From assembly GCA_030635995.1 (NCBI GenBank), contig DAOVXU010000123.1, positions 1 to 5,496 of the forward strand: a DNA stretch of 5,496 nt. Reading direction: 5' to 3'. How positions within the stretch are numbered: position 1 is the first letter of the stretch; each line of letters opens with the position of its first letter. Position numbers and translations under genes: made by a program. This document shows, one piece after another, positions 1 through 5,496 of this stretch. The notes beneath the pieces are model-generated. The model saw nothing but the letters and a program-made list of their open reading frames with translations, did no database searches and had not been told where the DNA came from. This DNA comes from Arcobacter sp. (GTDB taxonomy: Bacteria; Campylobacterota; Campylobacteria; Campylobacterales; Arcobacteraceae).

Positions 1-6
1 TAAGAA

Positions 7-60
7 AGATTTATTTTATAATATTATAGATTTAAAATAACAAAAAGTAAAAATAAATCT
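7..60 (-). terminator. AT-only inverted repeat after the kinase gene, candidate terminator
   Basis: An 11-bp perfect inverted repeat (agatttatttt at 7-17, aaaataaatct at 50-60) encloses 32 bp and begins 1 bp after the stop codon of the histidine kinase gene. On the minus strand the distal arm is followed by TTTCTTA. A second copy of agattta at 28-34 lets the proximal arm form a shorter alternative stem, and a 12-bp palindrome lies at 17-28. The stem contains a single G-C pair, so it is much weaker than a classical intrinsic terminator. The position directly after the last gene of the pair is the main argument. It could also serve a convergent gene to the left, outside the window, or be chance pairing in AT-rich DNA. 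Confidence 0.35.
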
Positions 61-61
61 G

Positions 62-1816
62 CTAAATCAAAATATTAGGTATAGTTATTCTATATTCAAG
101 TCCGCCATCAATTTCACTTATAATATCAATTTCACCTTTTAACTGTCGGGAAACTATATTATAAACAATATTCATACCAAGACCACTTCCACCATTATCT
201 CTATTTGTAGTAAAAAATGGATCAAATATTTTTTTCTTAACCTCTTTGGATAAACCTTTTCCATTATCTTTATACACTAGTAGTAGTTTATCATCTAGTT
301 TTTCAGCTTCAATAACAATTATTCCTCTACTATCTCCCATAAATCCATGTATTATTGAATTCATAACAAAATTTGTAATAATTTGAGCAAATAACCCTGG
401 ATTGCTATTTAATTTTATAGAATCATCTATATAAACTTCAACTTTATGATTTAACTTTTTTATTTTATTATGCAAAGATAATAATATCTCTTCAACATAT
501 TCATTTAAGTAAAACTCTCTATCTTCATCACTACTTTGATCAACTGCAACTTGCTTAAAACTTCTTACAAGTGCTGCTGCTTTTTTTAAATTGATATGGA
601 TAGATCTATTTAATTCTTTAGTATCAGCTATATATTCCTTAAAACTTTCATCTGTCATCTCATCATCATCATAGTTTTTTTCCAATAAATCAATCTCTTC
701 TTCTAAGTGTGTAATACCAGTAAGTGCCATACCTACAGGTGTATTTATCTCATGAGCAATGCCTGCAACCATACCACCTAGACTTGCTAATTTCTCAGAT
801 TGTATTAATTGATTTTCTTGCTCTTTTTGAATAGATATATCAATAATACTAGCAACTACTATTGCATTTTTTATTTTCCATTTTGCACCAAAAGAGATAT
901 TTAAAGGGAATATCGTTCCATCTTTTCTTAACCCTTCTAATTCATGTGTACCATCTATAACACCACAAGATTCTCCACTACTTAAATACTTTTGAGAAGC
1001 ATTTGTATGTAAATCTTTATATTTTAAAGGGATAATTCTTGTTAAATTTCTAGTATTTATCATCTCCTCTTTTGTCCAACCAAATAACTCTTCTGCTTTT
1101 TTATTGTAAGTTGTTATCTTAGCAGTCCAATCAATTGCAATAATTGCATTATTATTCGATTCTATTACTGTTTTTTTATACTCTTCTTCATTTTTTAATA
1201 TATGGGTATAGCTATCAATTTTGTTAGCTGCTGGTTTTAAAATATAAACTGCAATAAATATCAATAACAATAAAGTTATTAGAACTAAATATTGCTCATA
1301 TTTCTGCATCATTTTCAGTTGACTACTTGAAAACCTTTCATACTCTTTTACTGCACTATCAAGTTGAATTAAAATCCATTTTGAATTCTTTTGAGCATCT
1401 ACTATATATTTCTTATCTCCTGTTCTTAAAACTTTATTAAAATAGCCTAAATATATTTTAAGATTTTCATCAAGTCCTTTTTTCACATAAATATCTTTTA
1501 ACTCATGATTAAATTGTTTTGATAAAAGATATTTATGTGCATCTCTTATCTCACCTAAAGCATCAACAAAAGCAATTCTATTCTCTTTAATATCTTTATT
1601 ATCATAATAATTAAGAGCAAGTATAACTAACCTTTGGGATAACATTCTTTGTTTACCACTTACATTTATAATTTTACCATACTCCTCTCCTGAACTTATC
1701 ATTTGAGATGTTAAAACACCATGTATCATAATAAAAATTGCTATTAATATTACAGCTGGAACATACCTTTTAGTAAGGGAAAAACTAAATAAATTTAAAA
1801 ATATTTTTTTAATCAT
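62..1816 (-). CDS. Membrane sensor histidine kinase with PilJ-type sensor and PAS domain
   Basis: This 584-residue inner-membrane kinase probably autophosphorylates on His and passes the phosphate to the response regulator encoded just upstream. It has a membrane segment at about 18-36 and a periplasmic region at about 37-175. That region contains GKQRMLSQR (54-62), the hallmark of the PilJ/NarX-like sensor fold (type IV pili methyl-accepting N-terminal family). A second membrane segment lies at about 176-193, and a PAS domain at about 212-328 (FGWTKEE, RKDGTIFPL). The H-box is AHEINTP with His355, the N-box is around Asn482/Asn486, the G1 box is DNGKGL (517-522), the F-box is FDPFFTT (531-537) and the G2 box is GSGLGM (543-548). 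All catalytic boxes are intact. There is no HAMP domain visible between the second membrane segment and PAS. The ATG lies inside the end of the regulator gene (8-bp overlap), which suggests translational coupling. The ligand cannot be told from sequence; members of this sensor superfamily include nitrate sensors, but that is not evidence for nitrate here. Confidence 0.93.
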   Translation of the reverse strand: MIKKIFLNLFSFSLTKRYVPAVILIAIFIMIHGVLTSQMISSGEEYGKIINVSGKQRMLSQRLVILALNYYDNKDIKENRIAFVDALGEIRDAHKYLLSKQFNHELKDIYVKKGLDENLKIYLGYFNKVLRTGDKKYIVDAQKNSKWILIQLDSAVKEYERFSSSQLKMMQKYEQYLVLITLLLLIFIAVYILKPAANKIDSYTHILKNEEEYKKTVIESNNNAIIAIDWTAKITTYNKKAEELFGWTKEEMINTRNLTRIIPLKYKDLHTNASQKYLSSGESCGVIDGTHELEGLRKDGTIFPLNISFGAKWKIKNAIVVASIIDISIQKEQENQLIQSEKLASLGGMVAGIAHEINTPVGMALTGITHLEEEIDLLEKNYDDDEMTDESFKEYIADTKELNRSIHINLKKAAALVRSFKQVAVDQSSDEDREFYLNEYVEEILLSLHNKIKKLNHKVEVYIDDSIKLNSNPGLFAQIITNFVMNSIIHGFMGDSRGIIVIEAEKLDDKLLLVYKDNGKGLSKEVKKKIFDPFFTTNRDNGGSGLGMNIVYNIVSRQLKGEIDIISEIDGGLEYRITIPNILI

Positions 1817-3311
1817 TTCTAATTGCTTTTATCTCATCTAAATTTTCAAAAAACAGATCAACAAGTTTTGGTTCAAAATGTTTTCCACTCTCCCTTTTAA
1901 ATAATTCCAGTATATCCTCTAAAGGCCATGCTGTTTTATATGAACGAACTTGTCCCAGAGCATCAAAAACATCAGCAATTGCTGTTATACGTCCATAAAT
2001 ATGTATCTCTTTACCTTTGATTCCTCTTGGATATCCACTACCATCCCATTTTTCATGATGTTCATATGCAATGGTTGCTGCTATTTTCATAATCTCTCTA
2101 TTTGACCCTTTTAACAATCTCCATCCCTCTTGGGCATGTCTTTTAATTTCAGTATATTCCTCATCTGTTAATAATCCATCTTTACCAATTATTGCATCTG
2201 CTATTGCAATTTTTCCAACATCATGCATAGGACTTGCCATCCTAAAAAGATTTGCCTCTTCCTGCGATAATCCATAAGCTTTTGCCAAAATATAAGAAAC
2301 CTTTGCCACTCTATGAACATGCTGTGCGGTATCTTCAGAATGTGCTTCAATAATATCACCAAGTGTTTCTACAATCTCACTTTGAGTTTGCAATATCTCA
2401 TCATTCAAACAAATATTTTCAAAAGCAATAGCTATATTATTTGCAAAAACTTGTAATAAATCTCTATCAACTGTACCAAGTCTTTCACAACCATTAAGAT
2501 ATAGAAAAATACTTTTTTTATTTGTTGATTCAAAAAAACCAACATATGCAGTACCATCAAAAAAACTTTTTTTCTCCTCATATGCTCTATTTAATAAGTC
2601 AAAAGCTTCTGGTGTCATAATATTATAATCATCACAATCTTTAAATTCACCAGTTGTAGCAAGTAATTTAAACTGTCCATCTTCTAAAGTAGCAAAAAAA
2701 CCACTATTTATTTTTCTCGTACTCAACCCATGCTTCAGATCAAGCAATGAAACAACTTGAGTTAAGACACCCTCTACAAAAAGTATTAAGGATTGTTTAT
2801 TGAAAATCGATGCTGATGCTTCTATTATTTTTTGTAATCCAATTTTATTTTGCTTTATAGTATAAATATCACGACTTGCTCTAAGTGATGCCATAACTGT
2901 TGTATAAAGTTTAGATGATGTAAGTTCAGTTTTCTCTTTATAATCATTTATATCATAATCTCTTATTACATCTTTTTCAGGAGCAGATCCTGGCTGACCT
3001 GTACGAAGAACTATCCTTACAACATCATTTTTTAAATCTTCCCTTATAGCTTTTGCAACTTTTAAACCAGCATCATCTGTCTCCATAACTACATCTAACA
3101 ATACCAATGATATATCTGAATTATTTTTTAATATCTCTAATGCTTCTTTTCCACTATAAGCACTTAATATATCTAAACCTTTATCCTCAAATTCAAATTT
3201 TTTTAATACTGATTTTGTTATTGCATGTACTTCAGGTTCATCATCAACAACTAATATTTTCCAATTATATGTATTAATCTCTTTCTTTTTATTATCTGAT
3301 TTAAATTTCAT
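1809..3311 (-). CDS. Response regulator, REC-DUF3369-HD-GYP c-di-GMP phosphodiesterase
   Basis: This cytoplasmic regulator of 500 residues has a phosphorylation-controlled phosphodiesterase output, expected to hydrolyse c-di-GMP. Numbering is from the ATG at 3311. The receiver domain (about 18-145) has the acidic pair Asp23/Asp24 in VVDDEPE, phosphoacceptor Asp73 in LVLLDVVM, Thr104 and the conserved Lys127 in DYKEKTEL. Residues about 160-300 match the GAF-like DUF3369 domain that usually links REC to HD-GYP. The HD-GYP domain (about 310-485) has HDVGK (His363, Asp364, Lys367), His392, the HHE pair His418/His419, the DGSGYP signature (Gly426-Tyr427-Pro428) and IADVFDAL with Asp447, so the known metal ligands are present and activity is likely. 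A TTG two codons upstream (3315-3317) is also in frame, but the AGGA ribosome binding site abuts it directly and is 6 nt from the ATG, which favours the ATG. The stop overlaps the start of the sensor kinase, its likely partner. Confidence 0.94.
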   Translation of the reverse strand: MKFKSDNKKKEINTYNWKILVVDDEPEVHAITKSVLKKFEFEDKGLDILSAYSGKEALEILKNNSDISLVLLDVVMETDDAGLKVAKAIREDLKNDVVRIVLRTGQPGSAPEKDVIRDYDINDYKEKTELTSSKLYTTVMASLRASRDIYTIKQNKIGLQKIIEASASIFNKQSLILFVEGVLTQVVSLLDLKHGLSTRKINSGFFATLEDGQFKLLATTGEFKDCDDYNIMTPEAFDLLNRAYEEKKSFFDGTAYVGFFESTNKKSIFLYLNGCERLGTVDRDLLQVFANNIAIAFENICLNDEILQTQSEIVETLGDIIEAHSEDTAQHVHRVAKVSYILAKAYGLSQEEANLFRMASPMHDVGKIAIADAIIGKDGLLTDEEYTEIKRHAQEGWRLLKGSNREIMKIAATIAYEHHEKWDGSGYPRGIKGKEIHIYGRITAIADVFDALGQVRSYKTAWPLEDILELFKRESGKHFEPKLVDLFFENLDEIKAIRND

Positions 3312-3317
3312 TTTCAA

Positions 3318-3321
3318 TCCT
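3318..3321 (-). promoter_or_regulatory. Ribosome binding site that fixes the HD-GYP regulator start
   Basis: On the minus strand AGGA is followed by TTGAAA and then ATG. The spacing to the ATG at 3309-3311 is 6 nt, which is normal. The spacing to the in-frame TTG at 3315-3317 is zero, which would not allow initiation. This is why the shorter 500-residue protein was chosen. Confidence 0.6.
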
Positions 3322-3349
3322 AAAATAGTCTTCTTTAATATGGATAAAT

Positions 3350-3355
3350 TTTATA
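3350..3355 (-). promoter_or_regulatory. Candidate -10 box for the regulator/kinase pair
   Basis: The minus strand reads GGTATAAAAT here, giving a TATAAA hexamer about 38 bp upstream of the regulator ATG, so a transcript would begin near 3343 with a leader of roughly 30 nt. No convincing -35 hexamer lies 16-18 bp further upstream. Campylobacterota sigma-70 promoters often lack a conserved -35, so this is not disqualifying, but in such AT-rich DNA TATAAA also arises easily by chance. The 115-bp gap is the only place in the window where a separate promoter for the two-component pair would be expected. Confidence 0.35.
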
Positions 3356-3386
3356 CCTTTTTCAATTAAGCTTTTATTAAAGTGGA

Positions 3387-3418
3387 CCTATAAATATAAA
3401 ATTCTCTATAGTTATAGG
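3387..3418. repeat. Inverted repeat between DUF2461 gene and two-component pair
   Basis: CCTATAA (3387-3393) and TTATAGG (3412-3418) form a perfect 7-bp inverted repeat with an 18-bp spacer, starting 8 bp after the DUF2461 stop codon. Nested in it is a second imperfect stem (ttc.ctata / tatag.gaa, 3402-3420) that shares the right arm. On the minus strand the nested stem runs into AATTTTATATTT, so it could be a weak terminator for the upstream genes. Alternatively it could be an operator about 30-60 bp upstream of the candidate -10 box. Neither role is proven. Confidence 0.3.
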
Positions 3419-3426
3419 AATTACTA

Positions 3427-4113
3427 TCAAATAGTAAGGGTCATCTCATAAACCCAAGATTGTAACTCTTTCATATCATCATATATTTTAAAAGCTTTAT
3501 CTAAAAATACCTCTTCAAAAAAAATATTATCAATTTTAAATTCTTTATAAGCAAACATAGTGTCATACTTTGTAAGATAGATATAATTCTCATCTTTATC
3601 AAATATTTTAGGAACCCTTTTATATTTAGGTTCAGGGATTAAATATCCTTTTGATTTTAAATCTTCAAGAATACAATGTAGCTCTTTTCTTTTTCTTTCA
3701 TCTTTTATATATTCTCGATATACTTTTAAAAGTGGTGGTTTAAATCCTCTTATACCACTAGCTATAAAATACTCATCTTTTGTATAGTGCATATAAAAAC
3801 TAGAACTTTGCATCCTATGTCCGCTACCTTGCCAAAAGAGAAGTCCAATTTTTGACTTCATAGGTGTTTTATCTTTTGAAAATCTAACATCACGATATAT
3901 TTTAAATAAGCTACCACTTACTTTTGGATTGGATTTTATATTAGGTACAAGTATTTGTAGTGTTTCACCCATATCTTGAATAAAAGATATATTCGGTTTA
4001 TGAATAGTCTCTTGCCAAATATGACGATGGAGTTCAAACCATTCTTTTGAGTTATTTTTAGATAATATTTCTAAAAACTCTATCCCTTCTTTTTTAAATC
4101 CATTAAACTGCAT
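3427..4113 (-). CDS. DUF2461 / TIGR02453 family protein, function unknown
   Basis: This predicted cytoplasmic protein of 228 residues is close to the usual length of the family. Hallmarks are the N-terminal NNSKEWF element (20-26) followed by a His/Pro-rich helix ending in HKP, and the strongly conserved RDVRFSKDKTP block at 74-84. After that come GLLFW (90-94), SSFYMHY (104-110) and the region GIRGFKPPLL (120-129). No signal peptide or membrane segment is visible. No enzymatic activity is established for this family to my knowledge, so none is assigned. The ATG at 4111-4113 is preceded by GGAA at a short but workable distance. The gene starts 17 bp after the GGDEF gene stop and probably shares its transcript. 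The stop codon is TGA. It appears intact and codon use matches its neighbours. Confidence 0.9.
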   Translation of the reverse strand: MQFNGFKKEGIEFLEILSKNNSKEWFELHRHIWQETIHKPNISFIQDMGETLQILVPNIKSNPKVSGSLFKIYRDVRFSKDKTPMKSKIGLLFWQGSGHRMQSSSFYMHYTKDEYFIASGIRGFKPPLLKVYREYIKDERKRKELHCILEDLKSKGYLIPEPKYKRVPKIFDKDENYIYLTKYDTMFAYKEFKIDNIFFEEVFLDKAFKIYDDMKELQSWVYEMTLTI

Positions 4114-4130
4114 CTAATTCCATCAATATT

Positions 4131-5087
4131 TTAAAATAGGTCAAGTTCCCCATCATTTTCTTCATATCTTAAAATTTTTCCTCTAGATATATCTCTTGCA
4201 TCAATTAATGCTTGTTCTGCATTTTTTATAGAGATATCCATATTATCAGAATCTTCTGGAAACATAGAAATACCAATAGATACAGTTTTTTGAAACTTAT
4301 CATTACTTGGAGTTAATAAATATTGAACGGTTAATTTTTCTTGAATATGAGTTGCTATCTCCACTGTTTTATTATAGTCTAAAACATTCATTAGTAAAAC
4401 TAAAAACTCTCCACCTCCAAATCTAACTGCAATATCTGAATTTCTAATACTATTTTTTAAACTCTTTGCATATAATCTTAAAAATTCATCCCCAAATTGT
4501 ATTCCATGTTCATCATTTACAGCTCTAAATCTATCGATATTTATAAGCAATACCCCTATTTTCATATTTTCCCGTATAGCTAAAGGGATTATCTCTTTCA
4601 TCTCTTCATTAAAAGATAATCTATTTTTTAAGTTTGTAAGCGGGTCTATCATAGCAGATAATTCTAAAGAAACTAAAACTAATTTTACATACAAGATGTA
4701 ACTTATCTCTTCTAAATAATTTTCTAAATATAATTTATCAAAACTACCTAAATGTGAATTATCTAGTACAAATTCTAAAATACCTGTATTTATATTACAT
4801 CGATAACTATAATTTGCTATAAAAATATCCGATGTTTCATATTTTATAGTTTCTATAGTATCTATATATTGTTTTACTTTAAAATCTTTAATATTAAATT
4901 TACTTTTTAAGAGAATTTGAACTTCTGTATATATCTCTTCTATCGTCTCTAAATTATTTATAATATATTTAAATTCATTTATTTCAGCCAATGCACTAAT
5001 GACTTTTTTTATCTCTTCTAAATGTTTTGAATCAACTATATTTTTAAGTTTATCTATTAAAGTACTTTTTTTATTTAAGTGATTCAA
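4131..5087 (-). CDS. Degenerate GGDEF (GGGEF) protein, probable c-di-GMP or GTP receptor
   Basis: This 318-residue soluble protein has an N-terminal region (about 1-145) of helices and strands that resembles a GAF-like sensor but has no motif I can name. The GGDEF domain (about 146-310) starts with DPLTNLKNR (148-156). The signature reads GGGEF (224-228), so the third acidic residue is Gly226. In the segment NIDRFRAVND (183-192) the first metal-binding Asp is Asn183. From recalled PleD numbering these correspond to Glu370 and Asp327, the two side chains that hold the catalytic metals. Retained are Asn191 and Asp200 (guanine recognition), Arg298/Arg302 (phosphate contacts, the first usually Lys) and the inhibitory site RNSD (Arg215, Asp218). 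It is therefore probably inactive as a cyclase but still able to bind c-di-GMP or GTP. It starts at TTG with a strong ribosome binding site; the next in-frame Met is residue 146. It lies 19 bp after the LsrK-like gene. Confidence 0.88.
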   Translation of the reverse strand: MNHLNKKSTLIDKLKNIVDSKHLEEIKKVISALAEINEFKYIINNLETIEEIYTEVQILLKSKFNIKDFKVKQYIDTIETIKYETSDIFIANYSYRCNINTGILEFVLDNSHLGSFDKLYLENYLEEISYILYVKLVLVSLELSAMIDPLTNLKNRLSFNEEMKEIIPLAIRENMKIGVLLINIDRFRAVNDEHGIQFGDEFLRLYAKSLKNSIRNSDIAVRFGGGEFLVLLMNVLDYNKTVEIATHIQEKLTVQYLLTPSNDKFQKTVSIGISMFPEDSDNMDISIKNAEQALIDARDISRGKILRYEENDGELDLF

Positions 5088-5094
5088 ATATCTT

Positions 5095-5099
5095 TCCTT
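5095..5099 (-). promoter_or_regulatory. Strong ribosome binding site supporting a TTG start
   Basis: The minus strand has AAGGA, then a 7-nt spacer, then TTG at 5085-5087. This near-consensus site at ideal spacing, placed in the 19-bp gap after the kinase stop, supports the TTG as the true start of the GGDEF-domain protein. No in-frame ATG is available until codon 146, just before the GGDEF domain. Confidence 0.7.
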
Positions 5100-5106
5100 T
5101 TCTTCT

Positions 5107-5496
5107 TTATAATCCTGGAGCTTTCCACATAGATGTTGTCAAATTATCATCTACAAGTTTTAATTGCTCTTCATACACTTTTTGCCATTTTACTTTTATA
5201 TCTCTATAAAGTTTATAATTTTTTTTATTTGGAATATATACTTTATCCCAAACTACAAGTTTTTTAGATGCCTCTTTAATATCTTTATAAATACCAACAC
5301 CAACACCAGCACTCATAACAGCTCCAAGTGCTGTTGCTTCTGTAACTTTTGGTATCTTTATCTTACAATTTGTAACATCACAAAGTATCTGACACCATAA
5401 CTTACCTTTTGAAGCTCCACCTGCAAATACTATTGTATCTATTTTTATATTTGTAAAGTCTTTTATCTTATCTAAATTTATACTTGATACGATATA
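5107..5496 (-). CDS. lsrK: Autoinducer-2 kinase LsrK-like protein, C-terminal part only
   Basis: The frame is open from the window edge to a TAA at 5107-5109, giving the last 129 residues; family members are about 500-530 residues, so about three quarters lie outside. LsrK phosphorylates imported AI-2 (the DPD-derived quorum signal) in the cytoplasm with ATP, trapping it and producing the ligand of the LsrR repressor. Numbered within the fragment, the FGGY C-terminal domain shows FAGGASKGKLW (24-34), the glycine-rich nucleotide-binding loop, then TEATALGAVMSAGVG (52-66), the second ATP-site element. The end, TTSMWKAPGL, is nearly the same as the C-terminus I recall for E. coli LsrK (TTSLWKAPGL), and the preceding KWQKVYEEQLKLVDD also fits. 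This goes beyond general FGGY similarity and separates it from xylulokinase or glycerol kinase. The Met at 5314-5316 is internal, not a start. The gene likely leads a transcript that continues into the GGDEF gene. Confidence 0.85.
   Translation of the reverse strand, partial: YIVSSINLDKIKDFTNIKIDTIVFAGGASKGKLWCQILCDVTNCKIKIPKVTEATALGAVMSAGVGVGIYKDIKEASKKLVVWDKVYIPNKKNYKLYRDIKVKWQKVYEEQLKLVDDNLTTSMWKAPGL

Noticed and set aside
2071..2277. Plus-strand open frame of 68 codons inside the HD-GYP gene
   Set aside because: It lies opposite the most conserved part of the HD-GYP domain, its translation resembles no family I know, and a well-supported minus-strand gene explains the region.
3312..3317. 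TTG at 3315-3317 as start of the HD-GYP regulator
   Set aside because: The AGGA ribosome binding site directly abuts the TTG with no spacer, while its distance to the ATG two codons later is 6 nt.
3333..3382. Inverted repeat ctttaat / attaaag flanking the candidate -10 box
   Set aside because: The 7-bp arms contain only one G-C pair and are 36 bp apart; such pairs are frequent by chance at this base composition.
4131..5087. Annotation as an active diguanylate cyclase
   Set aside because: Both metal-coordinating side chains are replaced (Asn183 and Gly226), so cyclase activity is unlikely even though the fold and other ligand residues remain.
5107..5316. A separate 69-residue gene starting at the ATG at 5314-5316
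   Set aside because: The same frame stays open to the window edge, and the upstream residues contain the FGGY nucleotide-binding motif in register, so this ATG is internal to the kinase.
5164..5400. Plus-strand open frame of 78 codons, rich in Phe, Ile and Tyr
   Set aside because: It is antisense to the LsrK-like gene; the Phe/Ile/Tyr-rich and Asn/Thr-repeat composition is what reverse reading of Lys-rich and Gly/Val-rich codons gives.
5107..5496. Xylulokinase or glycerol kinase as identity of the FGGY fragment
   Set aside because: The extreme C-terminus and the preceding helix match LsrK specifically; those other kinases do not, as I recall them, end in this way. A tree of the full protein would settle it.

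Overview
The window is very AT-rich, with A/T-ending codons throughout. All protein-coding genes lie on the minus strand, so transcription runs from high to low coordinates. Base composition, domain repertoire (a PilJ-type sensor kinase, a REC-DUF3369-HD-GYP regulator, a GAF-like/GGDEF protein) and short intergenic gaps suggest a member of the Campylobacterota, most likely an Arcobacter relative. This assignment is inference; there is no rRNA or other phylogenetic marker here.

In transcription order there are two blocks. Block 1 (5496 to 3427) starts with the C-terminal end of an FGGY-family sugar kinase that closely resembles LsrK, the autoinducer-2 (AI-2) kinase; its 5' part lies beyond the window. 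After 19 bp comes a GGDEF-domain protein that starts at a TTG codon behind a strong ribosome binding site. After a further 17 bp comes a DUF2461 (TIGR02453-type) protein of unknown function. The tight spacing suggests one transcript. Block 2 (3311 to 62) follows a gap of 115 bp that holds inverted repeats and a candidate -10 box. It encodes a response regulator with a complete HD-GYP (c-di-GMP phosphodiesterase) domain. This gene overlaps by 8 bp a membrane histidine kinase with a PilJ/NarX-like periplasmic sensor, a PAS domain and a full transmitter, so the two form a two-component pair. The last 61 bp carry a long AT-only inverted repeat that may end this transcript.

The theme is second-messenger signalling. 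The HD-GYP regulator has all the residues expected for degrading c-di-GMP, with output controlled by the sensor kinase. The GGDEF protein looks catalytically dead: the third position of its signature is Gly (GGGEF), and the first metal-binding Asp is Asn. It keeps an intact RxxD inhibitory site and the guanine-recognition residues, so it is better read as a c-di-GMP (or GTP) receptor than as a cyclase. Its placement directly behind an AI-2 kinase raises the possibility that AI-2 uptake and c-di-GMP sensing are linked, but that is a hypothesis from gene order only. No tRNA, rRNA, CRISPR array, insertion sequence or phage gene was seen.
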